From the NCBI RefSeq assembly GCF_000633635.1, contig NZ_AYPQ01000002.1, positions 299,643 through 363,642 on the forward strand: 64,000 bases of DNA. The letters are read 5' to 3'. This DNA is from Enterococcus crotali. Its GTDB lineage: Bacteria; Bacillota; Bacilli; Lactobacillales; Enterococcaceae. The notes beneath the pieces were generated by a model, which was not told the DNA's origin, did not search any database, and saw only the letters and a list, made by a program, of their open reading frames with translations. The translations under genes were made by a program, and so were the position numbers. Positions 8,164 to 17,506 of this stretch are shown here, one piece after another. How positions within the stretch are numbered: the stretch's first letter is position 1; every line of letters begins with the position of its first letter.

Positions 8164-10914
8164 TTAATTAACTATTTCTCGTGTGTAAGTCCCTGGTACC
8201 GCTCCTTTATATCCTGACATAAATAACTCAGTGCTGTTATATCTAGTATCGTTCGGTCCAATCCAAGCACCTGAATATGGCAATGTATTTTTACTTTCTA
8301 ATCCTGGGCCTCCATACCTATCATAAAGCAAGGTGTTTCGACCTAAAACCAGCGTGTCTAAAGAAGCACAGCCTGTAAACATATTATCCTTTCCGGCACT
8401 TGTCAACATTGCTGTATCGAAGTTGGATAAATTTACAGTTTCTAGAGACTTACATCCATAAAACATTTTTTGCATATCCTTGGTATGTCTTGTATTAAAA
8501 CTCGACAAGTCTAATGTTTTTAATTTAGTTAATCCGTAAAATAGACGTGGCATATGAGTAACGCTTCCTGTATTAAAATTCGATAAATCTAAACTTGTTA
8601 AATTGGACGATGACCTAAACATATCCGACATTAATCTCACATTACGCGTATCTAATTTCGTCACATCTAAATTAGTGATAGCCTTTAATTCCGAAAACAT
8701 ATCTGCCATATTCGTGACTCTACTTGTGTTTAAATGAGAAACATCTAAATGTTCTATTTTAGATAATCCAGAAAACATTAATTGCATATTCGTTACATTG
8801 ACTGTATTCCATGAAGACATATCCAATTCAGTTAAGTTTGAACACCACGCAAACATTAAACTCATATCCGTCACTTTACTTGTATCAAATGTTGAAACAT
8901 CCAATTCTTTGATAGAGTGAAGACCTACAAACATACGCCGCATACTCGTAACGCCACTTGTATCCAGTCTGTCCAATCCCTCAATGCTTTCCAACTTATT
9001 TAAACCTCCAAATAAGCCTTCACCAGAAGTTAGTTCTATACTATCCCCAGCAATAACGATCTTCTTAATTTTTTCTCCATCTAATCGAGACTCTATTACA
9101 TCTTGGATCGTCATTGATTTAGCAGTATTTGGAAACACTCCGCTGCCAAAGGTTAATACATTATCTATTCTGTCAAAGCTCCATTCAGAAGTGCCATAGG
9201 TTCCTTTGATTGGCCGAGTGTCTTTAAATTTTATTTTTATTATATTACTTTCTTCATTTTCAACAGCTAAAGAAAACTGTGGATATTCAAATCTCTTTGT
9301 CATACTAGAAGGAACTGTTTTAGTATCAAAAGCAGGATTGAATTCTTTTTTCAAATAACTTTTCTCACTATTTTTATTTCCTTTACTTAATAACGGGTAG
9401 CCATGAATAGATTCATCCGCTTCTTTTAAGGTAACTAATTGCTCCCCATACTTTGTTATATGCAAATTGTTTCTATAATTTTCATTAATATGATAAACAG
9501 AAATCCCTTCACTTCCGTTAAACTTCCGGCGTCCTTCATCAAAACCAAATATCTGTCTATTTTCAATTAAATAGTATTCTTTTTCACTTTTGACACCTTC
9601 TTTGAAGATTGGTAATTTATATATTTTGAAGTTCTCATCGCGGGCATCCACTGTTGAAATTTCTTGTTCACTTTCAATTGTTTCTACTGGGAACCCGAGT
9701 TGAGCTTTAGAATAAGCGTCAAAATGTACAGGATTAGCTCCTTCATAATCCTCAGGTTTAGCCACCATGTTATTCCCTGTTGTTCCCCAACCTCCTTGTG
9801 CCATTAAACTATGATAACCTAAGCCATATCCTGTGTTAGCGGTTCTAGGTCCATATAAATCAGGCAATCCTAAATCATGTCCAAACTCATGAGCCATTAG
9901 ACCAATTGGGCTAGATACAGCTATAGACTTGAAGGTGGAAGTTGGACCAAGTGGAACATCAATGACCTCAAATACATTCTCTCCTATTGCTACATAGCCA
10001 TTCTCAAAACGTATCCCATTTTTGGATTGAATTGTTGAATAACTCTTATGCCCCCATACAGTATTCATTGTAGCCCGACTCGCTGAAGCCTCATATCCAG
10101 CAAAGACAAACATCACATGAAGTTCATTTTTATCCAAGAGTCCGTTATTATTTTTGTCATAAGCAGATACGTCTATATAATCTTCAGCCTGTTGTAAAGC
10201 TTTTTCCATATATGACTTTTCCGGAGACGTGTTTCCAATTCCTGGGTTAGGATGATCTTCATTCAATGAAACTCTAACGATTCCTGGCGCTTCGTTATAT
10301 TGCGTCGTTGTAGCTGGCAACAAATTGATTCTATTCTGAGTTGCTTCATTGTAATAATTTTTCAGTGTTTGTCTTTTAGACGCCTCTCCAAAAAACTTTT
10401 CATGCCACTGTTCAATACTCGTTGGTTTCTCAACAGCCGTTCCAGTATGGTAATGATTCAATTTCTGATTATTAAATTCAACTAAAACCACTAATAAATT
10501 TTGATCTTTAGTTAATGATAGTGGGCCTGACGTTAACGTTCTACTTTCTTTTTGTAGCGGTGTTTCAACTGTGTTTAGTTCTTCTTCAGTCAATGCATCT
10601 ATCGGCTTTTCATCAATTAAATACTTCTTACCGTTTGTTTGTGCGCCCGTTCTGTTTCTCTTCATTTGTGCGTACTGCCAGTAGCCATCCTCTCCCTGTA
10701 TGACAACAACCTCTGTTTTATCCGCAACAACATAATTTAGATACTCATCACCTTTGAGTTCCCCTTCAAAGGTTTTTCCATCTGGTTGCTCAAAGGTTAT
10801 TTTTCCTAAATGCGGATTGGCTGGCGCCGCATAACCATTTGAAAAACCTGTCAAAAACAACAAAAGACTAAAAATACCCCAACAGATTAATTTATATTTC
10901 CTTCTTTTTTTCAT
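8164..10914 (-). CDS. Secreted M6 family metalloprotease with BspA-type leucine-rich repeats
   Basis: 916 residues. A signal peptide ends near residue 29. The catalytic domain carries AHEFGHDLGLPD at residues 341-352, the zinc-binding HExxH with the extended helix seen in immune-inhibitor-A-like M6 peptidases. A Met follows in SLMAQGGWG. Residues ~640-860 are a run of ~24-residue repeats (LDxSxxNTxxVTxMxxMF), the DUF285/BspA-like leucine-rich type often found on adhesive surface proteins. There is no LPXTG motif, WxL domain or C-terminal membrane span, so it is probably released or held by the repeats. A protease fused to adhesive repeats suggests cleavage of host or matrix proteins at a bound site, which is inference. 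It is transcribed alone. Confidence 0.85.
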   Translation of the reverse strand: MKKRRKYKLICWGIFSLLLFLTGFSNGYAAPANPHLGKITFEQPDGKTFEGELKGDEYLNYVVADKTEVVVIQGEDGYWQYAQMKRNRTGAQTNGKKYLIDEKPIDALTEEELNTVETPLQKESRTLTSGPLSLTKDQNLLVVLVEFNNQKLNHYHTGTAVEKPTSIEQWHEKFFGEASKRQTLKNYYNEATQNRINLLPATTTQYNEAPGIVRVSLNEDHPNPGIGNTSPEKSYMEKALQQAEDYIDVSAYDKNNNGLLDKNELHVMFVFAGYEASASRATMNTVWGHKSYSTIQSKNGIRFENGYVAIGENVFEVIDVPLGPTSTFKSIAVSSPIGLMAHEFGHDLGLPDLYGPRTANTGYGLGYHSLMAQGGWGTTGNNMVAKPEDYEGANPVHFDAYSKAQLGFPVETIESEQEISTVDARDENFKIYKLPIFKEGVKSEKEYYLIENRQIFGFDEGRRKFNGSEGISVYHINENYRNNLHITKYGEQLVTLKEADESIHGYPLLSKGNKNSEKSYLKKEFNPAFDTKTVPSSMTKRFEYPQFSLAVENEESNIIKIKFKDTRPIKGTYGTSEWSFDRIDNVLTFGSGVFPNTAKSMTIQDVIESRLDGEKIKKIVIAGDSIELTSGEGLFGGLNKLESIEGLDRLDTSGVTSMRRMFVGLHSIKELDVSTFDTSKVTDMSLMFAWCSNLTELDMSSWNTVNVTNMQLMFSGLSKIEHLDVSHLNTSRVTNMADMFSELKAITNLDVTKLDTRNVRLMSDMFRSSSNLTSLDLSNFNTGSVTHMPRLFYGLTKLKTLDLSSFNTRHTKDMQKMFYGCKSLETVNLSNFDTAMLTSAGKDNMFTGCASLDTLVLGRNTLLYDRYGGPGLESKNTLPYSGAWIGPNDTRYNSTELFMSGYKGAVPGTYTREIVN

Positions 10915-11270
10915 CTCTTTCTCCCAACTTAAATGATATTATAATCCCTATCTTCTTAGGACTATGCATTTGTTTTTTTCTTACTGGCATCTAATCACTT
11001 TGAACTCAACTTTACTTTTTTTCCATCCCATTCCCCTTTATGAAGTAGTCAAATAGAGTAGCATACCATTTTTTATAAAAATGACATACTACTCTATATT
11101 ATATATAGTAACAAATTTCTAAATAAAATAAAATTTCACTTTTGATATATATCAAATATTTAGAATAAATATTTTTATATATAAACATTTAATTCAAACA
11201 TAATAATTAAAATATTCTAAAATGTAATCACCATAATACACACAAACAATATTTACCCTTCACTAGACTT
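10915..11270. other. AT-rich intergenic region
   Basis: It contains the protease promoter area and a 17-bp imperfect hairpin at 11053-11097 that may end the Rep_3 transcript. I looked for short tandem direct repeats (iterons) near the Rep gene and saw none. Confidence 0.5.
11053..11097 (-). terminator. Possible terminator of the Rep_3 gene
   Basis: The arms at 11053-11069 and 11081-11097 pair at about 14 of 17 positions around an AT-rich loop. The T tract is poor and the distance from the gene is 174 bases, so this is tentative. Confidence 0.35.
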
Positions 11271-11945
11271 CTACTTCTCAAAAGTAAACCTATACCCTAA
11301 GACTCTATTTCCTTGCGTATTACTATATTTTTTTTCAACTTTCAAATGTTCAAAATACATACTTAACTCTTCAATTGACGGTTTTAAAATCTTTTGGTCG
11401 ATTTGTCCGACTTGATAATTTTTAGGAATTCCAAGTAAAAAAGATAGCTTTTTGAGCGAAACTTCCCAATAGCCTGTTTTTTCAGCCTGTTTTAACAAAC
11501 GATAAAGATTTTTAGCATACTTTTTCTTCAACGAAATAAATTCTTCTAAAGAAAAACAGGTAGCGTTTCTGTTTACTTGGTTCAAAAGACAAGTGAACTT
11601 TGGATTGAACTGTGCTCCAACTGCTTTTTCTTCTTCAAAAAAGGTAAAATTTTCAAAAATGGCGAAACTCTCCAACCCAACTTGCTCATCATCTGTATAC
11701 ATATGAATATAATTAGAATCAACCAGTTTTTGGTACATGCTTTTTAAATCGTTCAAAAATCGCGTATTAGACGTTGATCCATAATTAGCCAATTGTTTCA
11801 ATTCATCCCATTTTAAATAGATTTGCTGATGTTGCTCCTCTTTTGTTTTGCTTAGCATAGAGAAAAAAAGATTGAATTCATTCGCATTAAAGGCACCTAA
11901 TGAGACCGTATTCAGTTCATTTTTATATTTCACATATTCGTTCAT
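11271..11945 (-). CDS. Rep_3-type replication initiator protein, chromosomal orphan
   Basis: 224 residues. The two winged-helix halves of the Rep_3 (RepB-like) plasmid initiator family can be seen. The first runs from ELNTVSLGAFNANEFNLFF through the TRFLNDLKSMYQKLVDSNY helix. The second holds LKKKYAKNLYRLLKQAEKTGYWEVSLKKLSFLLGIP, a well-kept family block. Such proteins bind iterons to start plasmid replication. No iterons, partition genes or mobilization genes lie nearby, and the neighbours are ordinary chromosomal genes. It is probably a relic of an integrated plasmid or a domesticated DNA-binding protein. The frame is intact. Confidence 0.75.
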   Translation of the reverse strand: MNEYVKYKNELNTVSLGAFNANEFNLFFSMLSKTKEEQHQQIYLKWDELKQLANYGSTSNTRFLNDLKSMYQKLVDSNYIHMYTDDEQVGLESFAIFENFTFFEEEKAVGAQFNPKFTCLLNQVNRNATCFSLEEFISLKKKYAKNLYRLLKQAEKTGYWEVSLKKLSFLLGIPKNYQVGQIDQKILKPSIEELSMYFEHLKVEKKYSNTQGNRVLGYRFTFEK

Positions 11946-12205
11946 GATCAGAGCTCACTTTCTACTGCTTATTTGAACGTCATTATAGTCAGTTTCTTTT
12001 TAAAAAGCAATAAAAAATACAAAAAGGTACTGATATCTCCCCATAAAATGTGCACTTTTCAAAAAACACATAGCACTTAAACCTTTGCTATGCCTTACTT
12101 TCGAACATCTTAATGATATTTTCTATTTTTTCCCAACCTGACAAGGTTGAAATGCGATGCTATTCTTTGGAAGTAATTTAAAACACAACGGAAGGAAGTT
12201 TTTTC

Positions 12206-12922
12206 ATGAGTAAATCTATTATTATTGTCGGTGCAGGCCCAGGAGTTGGCTATGAAACGGCTAAAAAATATGGTAATGAAGGGTATAAAGTAGGCTTGAT
12301 CAATATTTTAGAACCTGTTTTAGTAGAATTGAAAGAGGAATTGGAACAAGAGGGTATTACTGTTTATTATGAAACTGCTGATGCCAGTAACACAGAAGCG
12401 CTAAATCAAGCAATTGATCGTCTAGTGAAACAGCTTGGCGGCTTGACTACGTATTTCTATAACGTTCCTGGTCCGCTAGGCAAATCATATATGCCGATGA
12501 CTGAGGCACCTGAATCGTTATTCTCTTTGTTTTTACAATTAAGAGTAACTTCTGTCTTAAGTTCGGTGCAACATGTGATGCCTTATTTAGAAGAAAGTCA
12601 CGGGTCTGTTTTGATTTCTAGCGGCCAATCAGATCGAATCGCTTATCCCTATACTGGGATCATGGGAACCGCACAAGCAGCGTTGAAAATGTTGATGACT
12701 CATCTAAGTCAAGAGTTAAAGGAAAAGGATATTTTTGTCGGTTACTTCCCATTAGATAATCCGCCTTTGATCACTGATGAGAAAAAAGAAGCGAAGCGTG
12801 AAGATTTACCGGGCGGATTTGAGTTAACAAAAGAAATGAGAATCACTGCAAAAGATGTAGCAGAAAAAATCTTCAAAGAAGATGCACGTAGAGAAAACTT
12901 TGATGTTCGAATCAAAAAATAG
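12206..12922 (+). CDS. SDR family NAD(P)-binding protein with a degenerate active site
   Basis: 238 residues. The N-terminal Rossmann motif GAGPGVG (residues 8-14) resembles the short-chain dehydrogenase TGxxxGxG pattern. The usual catalytic Ser may be kept in LISSGQSD, but the expected Y-x-x-x-K is not present. Tyr residues occur in IAYPYTGIMG, and the nearest Lys comes far later. It may be a non-catalytic or altered member, like other atypical Firmicute SDRs. GGAAGGA precedes the ATG by about 9 bases. It appears monocistronic, and its substrate is unknown. Confidence 0.75.
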   Translation: MSKSIIIVGAGPGVGYETAKKYGNEGYKVGLINILEPVLVELKEELEQEGITVYYETADASNTEALNQAIDRLVKQLGGLTTYFYNVPGPLGKSYMPMTEAPESLFSLFLQLRVTSVLSSVQHVMPYLEESHGSVLISSGQSDRIAYPYTGIMGTAQAALKMLMTHLSQELKEKDIFVGYFPLDNPPLITDEKKEAKREDLPGGFELTKEMRITAKDVAEKIFKEDARRENFDVRIKK

Positions 12923-13298
12923 GATCGGACAGAAGTGTTTAATCCCGAGAAATAAGTAATCGATTCGTTATAATTTTTTTGAATAACTAACGATTCCCTA
13001 CGCAAGCATTTCAGGCACATCAACGACTTCTATCTCAGCTTTATAGTTGAAATAAAAAATGACGATAATCCATTATCTGAAAATTTATTATATCAAAAAT
13101 GTACTATCGCAATTAGTTTGTTTTTCATTTTATACTATTTTTTCAATACTTTATGAAAAAACAAACATTATTGCATTTATTTGATTATAAATTTAAACTA
13201 CGTTAAACTTTTAGAGAGTTCACTTTAGCTTACATTATTCTATAATCTTATTTTTTAGATATAATTTTTATTTCATAAAAAAGAGGGAGCGATGATCG
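12923..13298. other. Intergenic region holding a dispersed repeat copy
   Basis: Bases 12979-13043 match a second site near 45370-45428 and are listed separately. The rest is AT-rich and leads into the choloylglycine hydrolase promoter, with AAAGAGGGAG just before that gene. Confidence 0.5.
12979..13043 (-). repeat. Dispersed intergenic repeat, copy 1
   Basis: The core TTGAATAACTAACGATTCCC and a following segment ending in CTATCTCAGCTTTA recur with substitutions at 45370-45428. On the minus strand both copies can be read as a short decayed peptide with KAEIE/KLEAD, so it may derive from an old coding sequence or be a small repeated element. Confidence 0.55.
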
Positions 13299-14294
13299 AT
13301 GTGTACAAGTGTTACGATGACAACGAAAGATCAAACTGTTTTATTGGCTAGAACAATGGATTTTGCGGTTATTTTAGATGCTGAACCAACCTTTATTCCA
13401 AGAAAGAAATTTGTTTTTGCAAATGACAAAAGCGATGATCATAAAAATGACTTTGCCTTTGTTGGAATGGCTCGTCAAATGGATAATGGTGAATTTGTTT
13501 TTGCCGATGGCTTAAATGAAAAAGGACTTTCTTGTGCTGCGCTTTATTTTTCTGGTTATGCAGAGTATAACAGTCAAGATCGCGATAAAAAATACTCTTT
13601 AGCTCCTCACGATGTTGTCCCATTTTTACTTTCCAACTGCTCTACTATTGAGGATGTAACTCGGACAATGGAAAATGTTCAAGTTGACAATACGGCGCTA
13701 GACTTTTTAGGCATCGTCTTACCTCTTCATTGGGTCATTACGGACAATACTGGTAAAAGCATCGTCATTGAGTACACGGAACAAACGTTATACATTCATG
13801 AAAATACAATCGGTGTCATGACGAATAGCCCTGACTATAAGTGGCATACTACAAATTTAAGAAATTACATTGGTCTACAACCAGATCAAAAAACAGAAGT
13901 ACATTTAAAAGATATGGTAATGAAACCGTTTGGTGAAGGTGCTGGCGCATTTGGTCTTCCTGGTGATTTTACACCGCCATCAAGATTTGTCAGAGCCGTT
14001 TTCTTAAAAAATTGCTTACAGGATACTCAGTCTGAGCTAGATGGCGTTACTTCTTTGTTCCACGTTCTTGCCAATGTTGATATTCCTAAAGGTGTTGTAA
14101 AAACAACGCAAGCCTATGACTATACGCAATATACATCGGTTATGGTGAATAGCTCGCTGAATTACTACTACAAGACCTACAATAATCAACGGATCCGCTG
14201 CATTCAGCTAGATAATGAAGATTTTGATGCCACTTCTGGTAAAATTTGGTCTAATGGAGATTCAGAGGACATCTTATATAGAAATAGAAGATAA
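13299..14294 (+). CDS. Choloylglycine hydrolase family enzyme (bile salt hydrolase / penicillin V acylase type)
   Basis: 331 residues of the Ntn-hydrolase fold. Met1 is followed by Cys2, the nucleophile exposed after Met removal. The other hallmark residues are Arg18 and Asp21 (LARTMDF), Asn176 (TNSPDY) and Arg229 (SRFVRA), very near their positions in known bile salt hydrolases. It has no signal peptide, so it acts in the cytoplasm on linear amides such as conjugated bile salts, penicillin V or acyl-homoserine lactones. The sequence alone does not settle which. A GAGGGAG ribosome site precedes the ATG. The gene stands alone and ends in a strong terminator. Confidence 0.85.
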   Translation: MCTSVTMTTKDQTVLLARTMDFAVILDAEPTFIPRKKFVFANDKSDDHKNDFAFVGMARQMDNGEFVFADGLNEKGLSCAALYFSGYAEYNSQDRDKKYSLAPHDVVPFLLSNCSTIEDVTRTMENVQVDNTALDFLGIVLPLHWVITDNTGKSIVIEYTEQTLYIHENTIGVMTNSPDYKWHTTNLRNYIGLQPDQKTEVHLKDMVMKPFGEGAGAFGLPGDFTPPSRFVRAVFLKNCLQDTQSELDGVTSLFHVLANVDIPKGVVKTTQAYDYTQYTSVMVNSSLNYYYKTYNNQRIRCIQLDNEDFDATSGKIWSNGDSEDILYRNRR

Positions 14295-14310
14295 GTACTT
14301 GTTAAAAAAG

Positions 14311-14352
14311 AGGAAAAGCCAACAAAACTAGGCAGTTTTGTTGGCTTTTCCT
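14311..14352 (+). terminator. Strong terminator of the choloylglycine hydrolase gene
   Basis: A perfect 19-bp stem (14311-14329 with 14334-14352) has a 4-base loop and ends in T6. It sits 16 bases after the stop codon. Confidence 0.9.
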
Positions 14353-14506
14353 TTTTTGTCCATATGATATACTCCCTGAATTTTGCAACACCAAGCATGG
14401 TAAATATGCTTACTTTCATTTTATTTATATAACAAAACTGTTAGCTCCTTGTTCGTTACACTCAGTTTATTTTCATCTATAATACTCGTAGAAAGGGCTG
14501 ATTAAT

Positions 14507-14902
14507 ATGAAAAAAATAATAAGCATACTAGCACTGTTAGTTATTGGTCTGATTTTTTACAAAGGATTTGGCTATTATCAAAGCACTTATGTCGGAACCG
14601 AAACCTATGCCTTGATTCCTGAAACAGTACCTACAAGATCTGAAACAAAAGATGATTCTGGTGCGCTAGTAAAAAACTCTCATGACCAACAGCTTTACTC
14701 TTACGATTACTCATTAAACGGCGTTACAAAAAAAGGCGAAAAGCGAACGCTTAAATTATCGATCACTGACTTAGATCCTAAACCACTGATACCAAACTCC
14801 TTTATCAAAGTGACCGCTTCAAAAAAACGTGTTTTAGATAGTCCAGTACAGGTCTCTGAAAATGAATTACCTGATAGCGTTAAAAATAGCTTGTTACAAT
14901 AG
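14507..14902 (+). CDS. YxeA family (DUF1093) exported protein
   Basis: 131 residues. An N-terminal hydrophobic segment (ISILALLVIGLIFYKGFGYY) serves as a signal or membrane anchor. A small beta-barrel-like domain follows, with the YVGTETYALIP start, the YSYDYSLNGVTKKGEKRTLKL core and an ELPDSVK end typical of YxeA/DUF1093 proteins. These are common in Firmicutes, and no biochemical role is established. AAAGGG lies before the ATG. It is probably monocistronic, with a hairpin 70 bases downstream. Confidence 0.75.
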   Translation: MKKIISILALLVIGLIFYKGFGYYQSTYVGTETYALIPETVPTRSETKDDSGALVKNSHDQQLYSYDYSLNGVTKKGEKRTLKLSITDLDPKPLIPNSFIKVTASKKRVLDSPVQVSENELPDSVKNSLLQ

Positions 14903-14971
14903 TACATTTCTTATATAGGAAGATACTCGACTTTATTTAAACTCACCAAACCTGTTCCCTTCATTAGTTTC

Positions 14972-15006
14972 GTTACATAAATCAGTCTCATTCTGATTTA
15001 TGTAAC
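14972..15006 (+). terminator. Hairpin after yxeA-like gene, terminator or operator
   Basis: GTTACATAAATCAG pairs perfectly with CTGATTTATGTAAC around a 7-base loop. The T-rich run comes only ~20 bases later, so termination is plausible but not certain. Confidence 0.5.
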
Positions 15007-15203
15007 AGCTGATAACACTTAGTTTTATTTATTTTTTGAACAGGCGAAGCACATTTAGTCTTTTTGTCTCGTTCCTATAATCTGCTCTCTCTTTTCTTTT
15101 GTGTTGATACAATTCGTATCATGTTGATTTATCAAGGTTTCTAGGGCGTATCACGTAAACATTATAGCAAATAGTCAAACCATTTATTATCTTTTTAAAT
15201 TAA

Positions 15204-15251
15204 AAAATCATTCAAAAACTCGTAAAATCTACGAAATTTTTGAATGATTTT
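15204..15251 (-). terminator. Terminator of the aldo/keto reductase gene
   Basis: A 15-bp stem (15204-15218 with 15237-15251) contains an inner 5-bp stem (TCGTA/TACGA). A and T runs on both sides allow bidirectional use. Confidence 0.75.
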
Positions 15252-15280
15252 ATCTGTTCTTTACTATTTATCTCATACTC

Positions 15281-16152
<872 letters not shown>

Positions 16153-16207
16153 TCATGACAAGAACACTATAAACTACGGAGTCAACTTCATAGCAAGTAG
16201 TTTGCAT

Positions 16208-16626
16208 TTACTTTTTATGTTTTACTCTCCAAAGCTCTTCTACATTCTCTGAAGTAAGCTCTCCTGATTTAAATTTGGCGATATGTTCGTCATAGGTATC
16301 GATTTTGTATTGGAGTAAATCACGTGTTTTGGTCATCTCTTCTAATTTTCCAGTGATCTCTTGTAATTGATCTTGCAAGATTTGTTTTTGAGCATTTTCA
16401 ACATTTCCACCGAGTTGAGAAAGTGTGGCAAATTCAATTAGAGACTCGATCGATACTCCTGCATGACGCAAGCTTTTCGCTAGATAAATCCAATTCAGAT
16501 CTCTTGTAGTATAGATACGGTAGCCATTTTTGTCCCGTTTGATTGGTGGGATCACACGACTCGTTCGTAATAACGAACGGTGTCTGTCGTTAGACCAAAC
16601 ATTTCAGCTGCTTCTTTACTGTTCAA
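16208..16626 (-). pseudogene. MerR family transcriptional regulator, single-base frameshift
   Basis: The N-terminal winged helix starts at TTG 16626, 8 bases after AGGAGG, and reads NSKEAAEMFGLTTDTVRYYERV. It then stops. The rest (GVIPPIKRDKNGYRIYTTRDLNW and the dimerization helix) is in the next frame. One extra C beside 16557 on the plus strand joins them into 139 residues with the classic MerR motif. There is no Cys cluster for metal sensing, so it fits the small-molecule or aldehyde-responsive AdhR-like group often paired with aldo/keto reductases. It lies between the phosphatase and reductase genes, with ~80 bases to the latter. Confidence 0.75.
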
Positions 16627-16651
16627 CTTACGTTCCTCCTTTGCTCACTGA

Positions 16652-17226
16652 TTACAAATTCGAAAAATCATGATTGATGATTTCGACTAATGTAAATGTA
16701 TCATCCTCAAATTCAAATTTCAAAATACAGCAATTACTTAGTGGTTTCTTTTGATCTATGTCACTTGTATGCGCCCAGTTTCTCATAAATTGACGACAAG
16801 CGGCACCGTGAGAAACCGCTAAGACCGTTTCCCCTGCTTCTTTCATTAGTTCTTGTAATGTCTGAGAAACCCGTTCTCTAAATTGAAATTCTTCTTCCCC
16901 ACCATAAGCCACAAAAAATCACCATATGGTAATGACGGGTTCAGAGACTCACTCTCTGATTCAAAACGGCCAAAATTCCATTCTTTCAAGCCTTTTACTC
17001 TTTTGTAAGGCTGATCTGTTACTTGTTCTAAGGTATCACTTGCCCGTTCAGAAGTTGATGCATATGCGCTGTCAAAAGTGATATTCTGATTCTTAAAATA
17101 ATTTCCAGCGATTTGTGCTTGTTTGATCCCTTTTTCTGTAAGAGGTGAATCGCACCAGCCTTGGATTTTTTTCTGTTGGTTGAATAGTGTTTCGCCATGT
17201 CTCATTAGATATAGTGTTTTAGTCAT
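16652..17226 (-). pseudogene. Histidine phosphatase (phosphoglycerate mutase-like), single-base frameshift
   Basis: Joined length 191 residues. The catalytic LMRHGET comes at residues 7-13, then SPLTEKGIKQAQ, YASTSERASDT, EWNFGRFE and, after the break, LAVSHGAACR with the second His. These are the histidine phosphatase superfamily signatures. The start at 17226 (MTKTLYLMRHGE) has GAGGAG before it. The frame is lost in the A6 run at 16913-16918. A seventh A restores DFFVAYGGEEEFQFRERV. The exact substrate is unknown, since the family includes cofactor-dependent mutases and many small-molecule phosphatases. It heads the phosphatase-merR-reductase group. Confidence 0.75.
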
Positions 17227-17290
17227 CGTCTTCTCCTCATTTCTATTCGTTGTATTTATCATAAACCATGAAGTGGACTCCAAGGCAAGT

Positions 17291-17319
17291 AAAAAAAGCT
17301 AAACAACTTAAGTTTAGCT
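17291..17319 (-). terminator. Terminator at the end of WxL locus A
   Basis: An 8-bp stem (AGCTAAAC at 17297-17304, GTTTAGCT at 17312-17319) is followed on the minus strand by T7. It lies ~190 bases beyond the last gene of locus A and just upstream of the phosphatase gene. Confidence 0.7.
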
Positions 17320-17506
17320 CTCTTCTCCCTTTTTGAGTAATCTTCCGTTGGCGTGCCAGGAACCATACATTTCTTTCATCATTTTAATGCATTATCTCAA
17401 CTTTAATAAATGATATAAAAAGAATCGATGCATTTTTTACTGTTCTAGCTCACTGCAAAATTGTTGCATTATAGATTCTTTTTCTATGATGTTTTGGTGC
17501 TGTCAT

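Larger units (their letters stand above)
14903..15280. other. Intergenic region with two inverted repeats
   Basis: It contains a 14-bp perfect inverted repeat (14972-15006), a short palindrome TGATAC-N5-GTATCA near 15112-15128 that could be an operator, and the terminator of the aldo/keto reductase gene. No open frame with a ribosome site was found. Confidence 0.5.
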
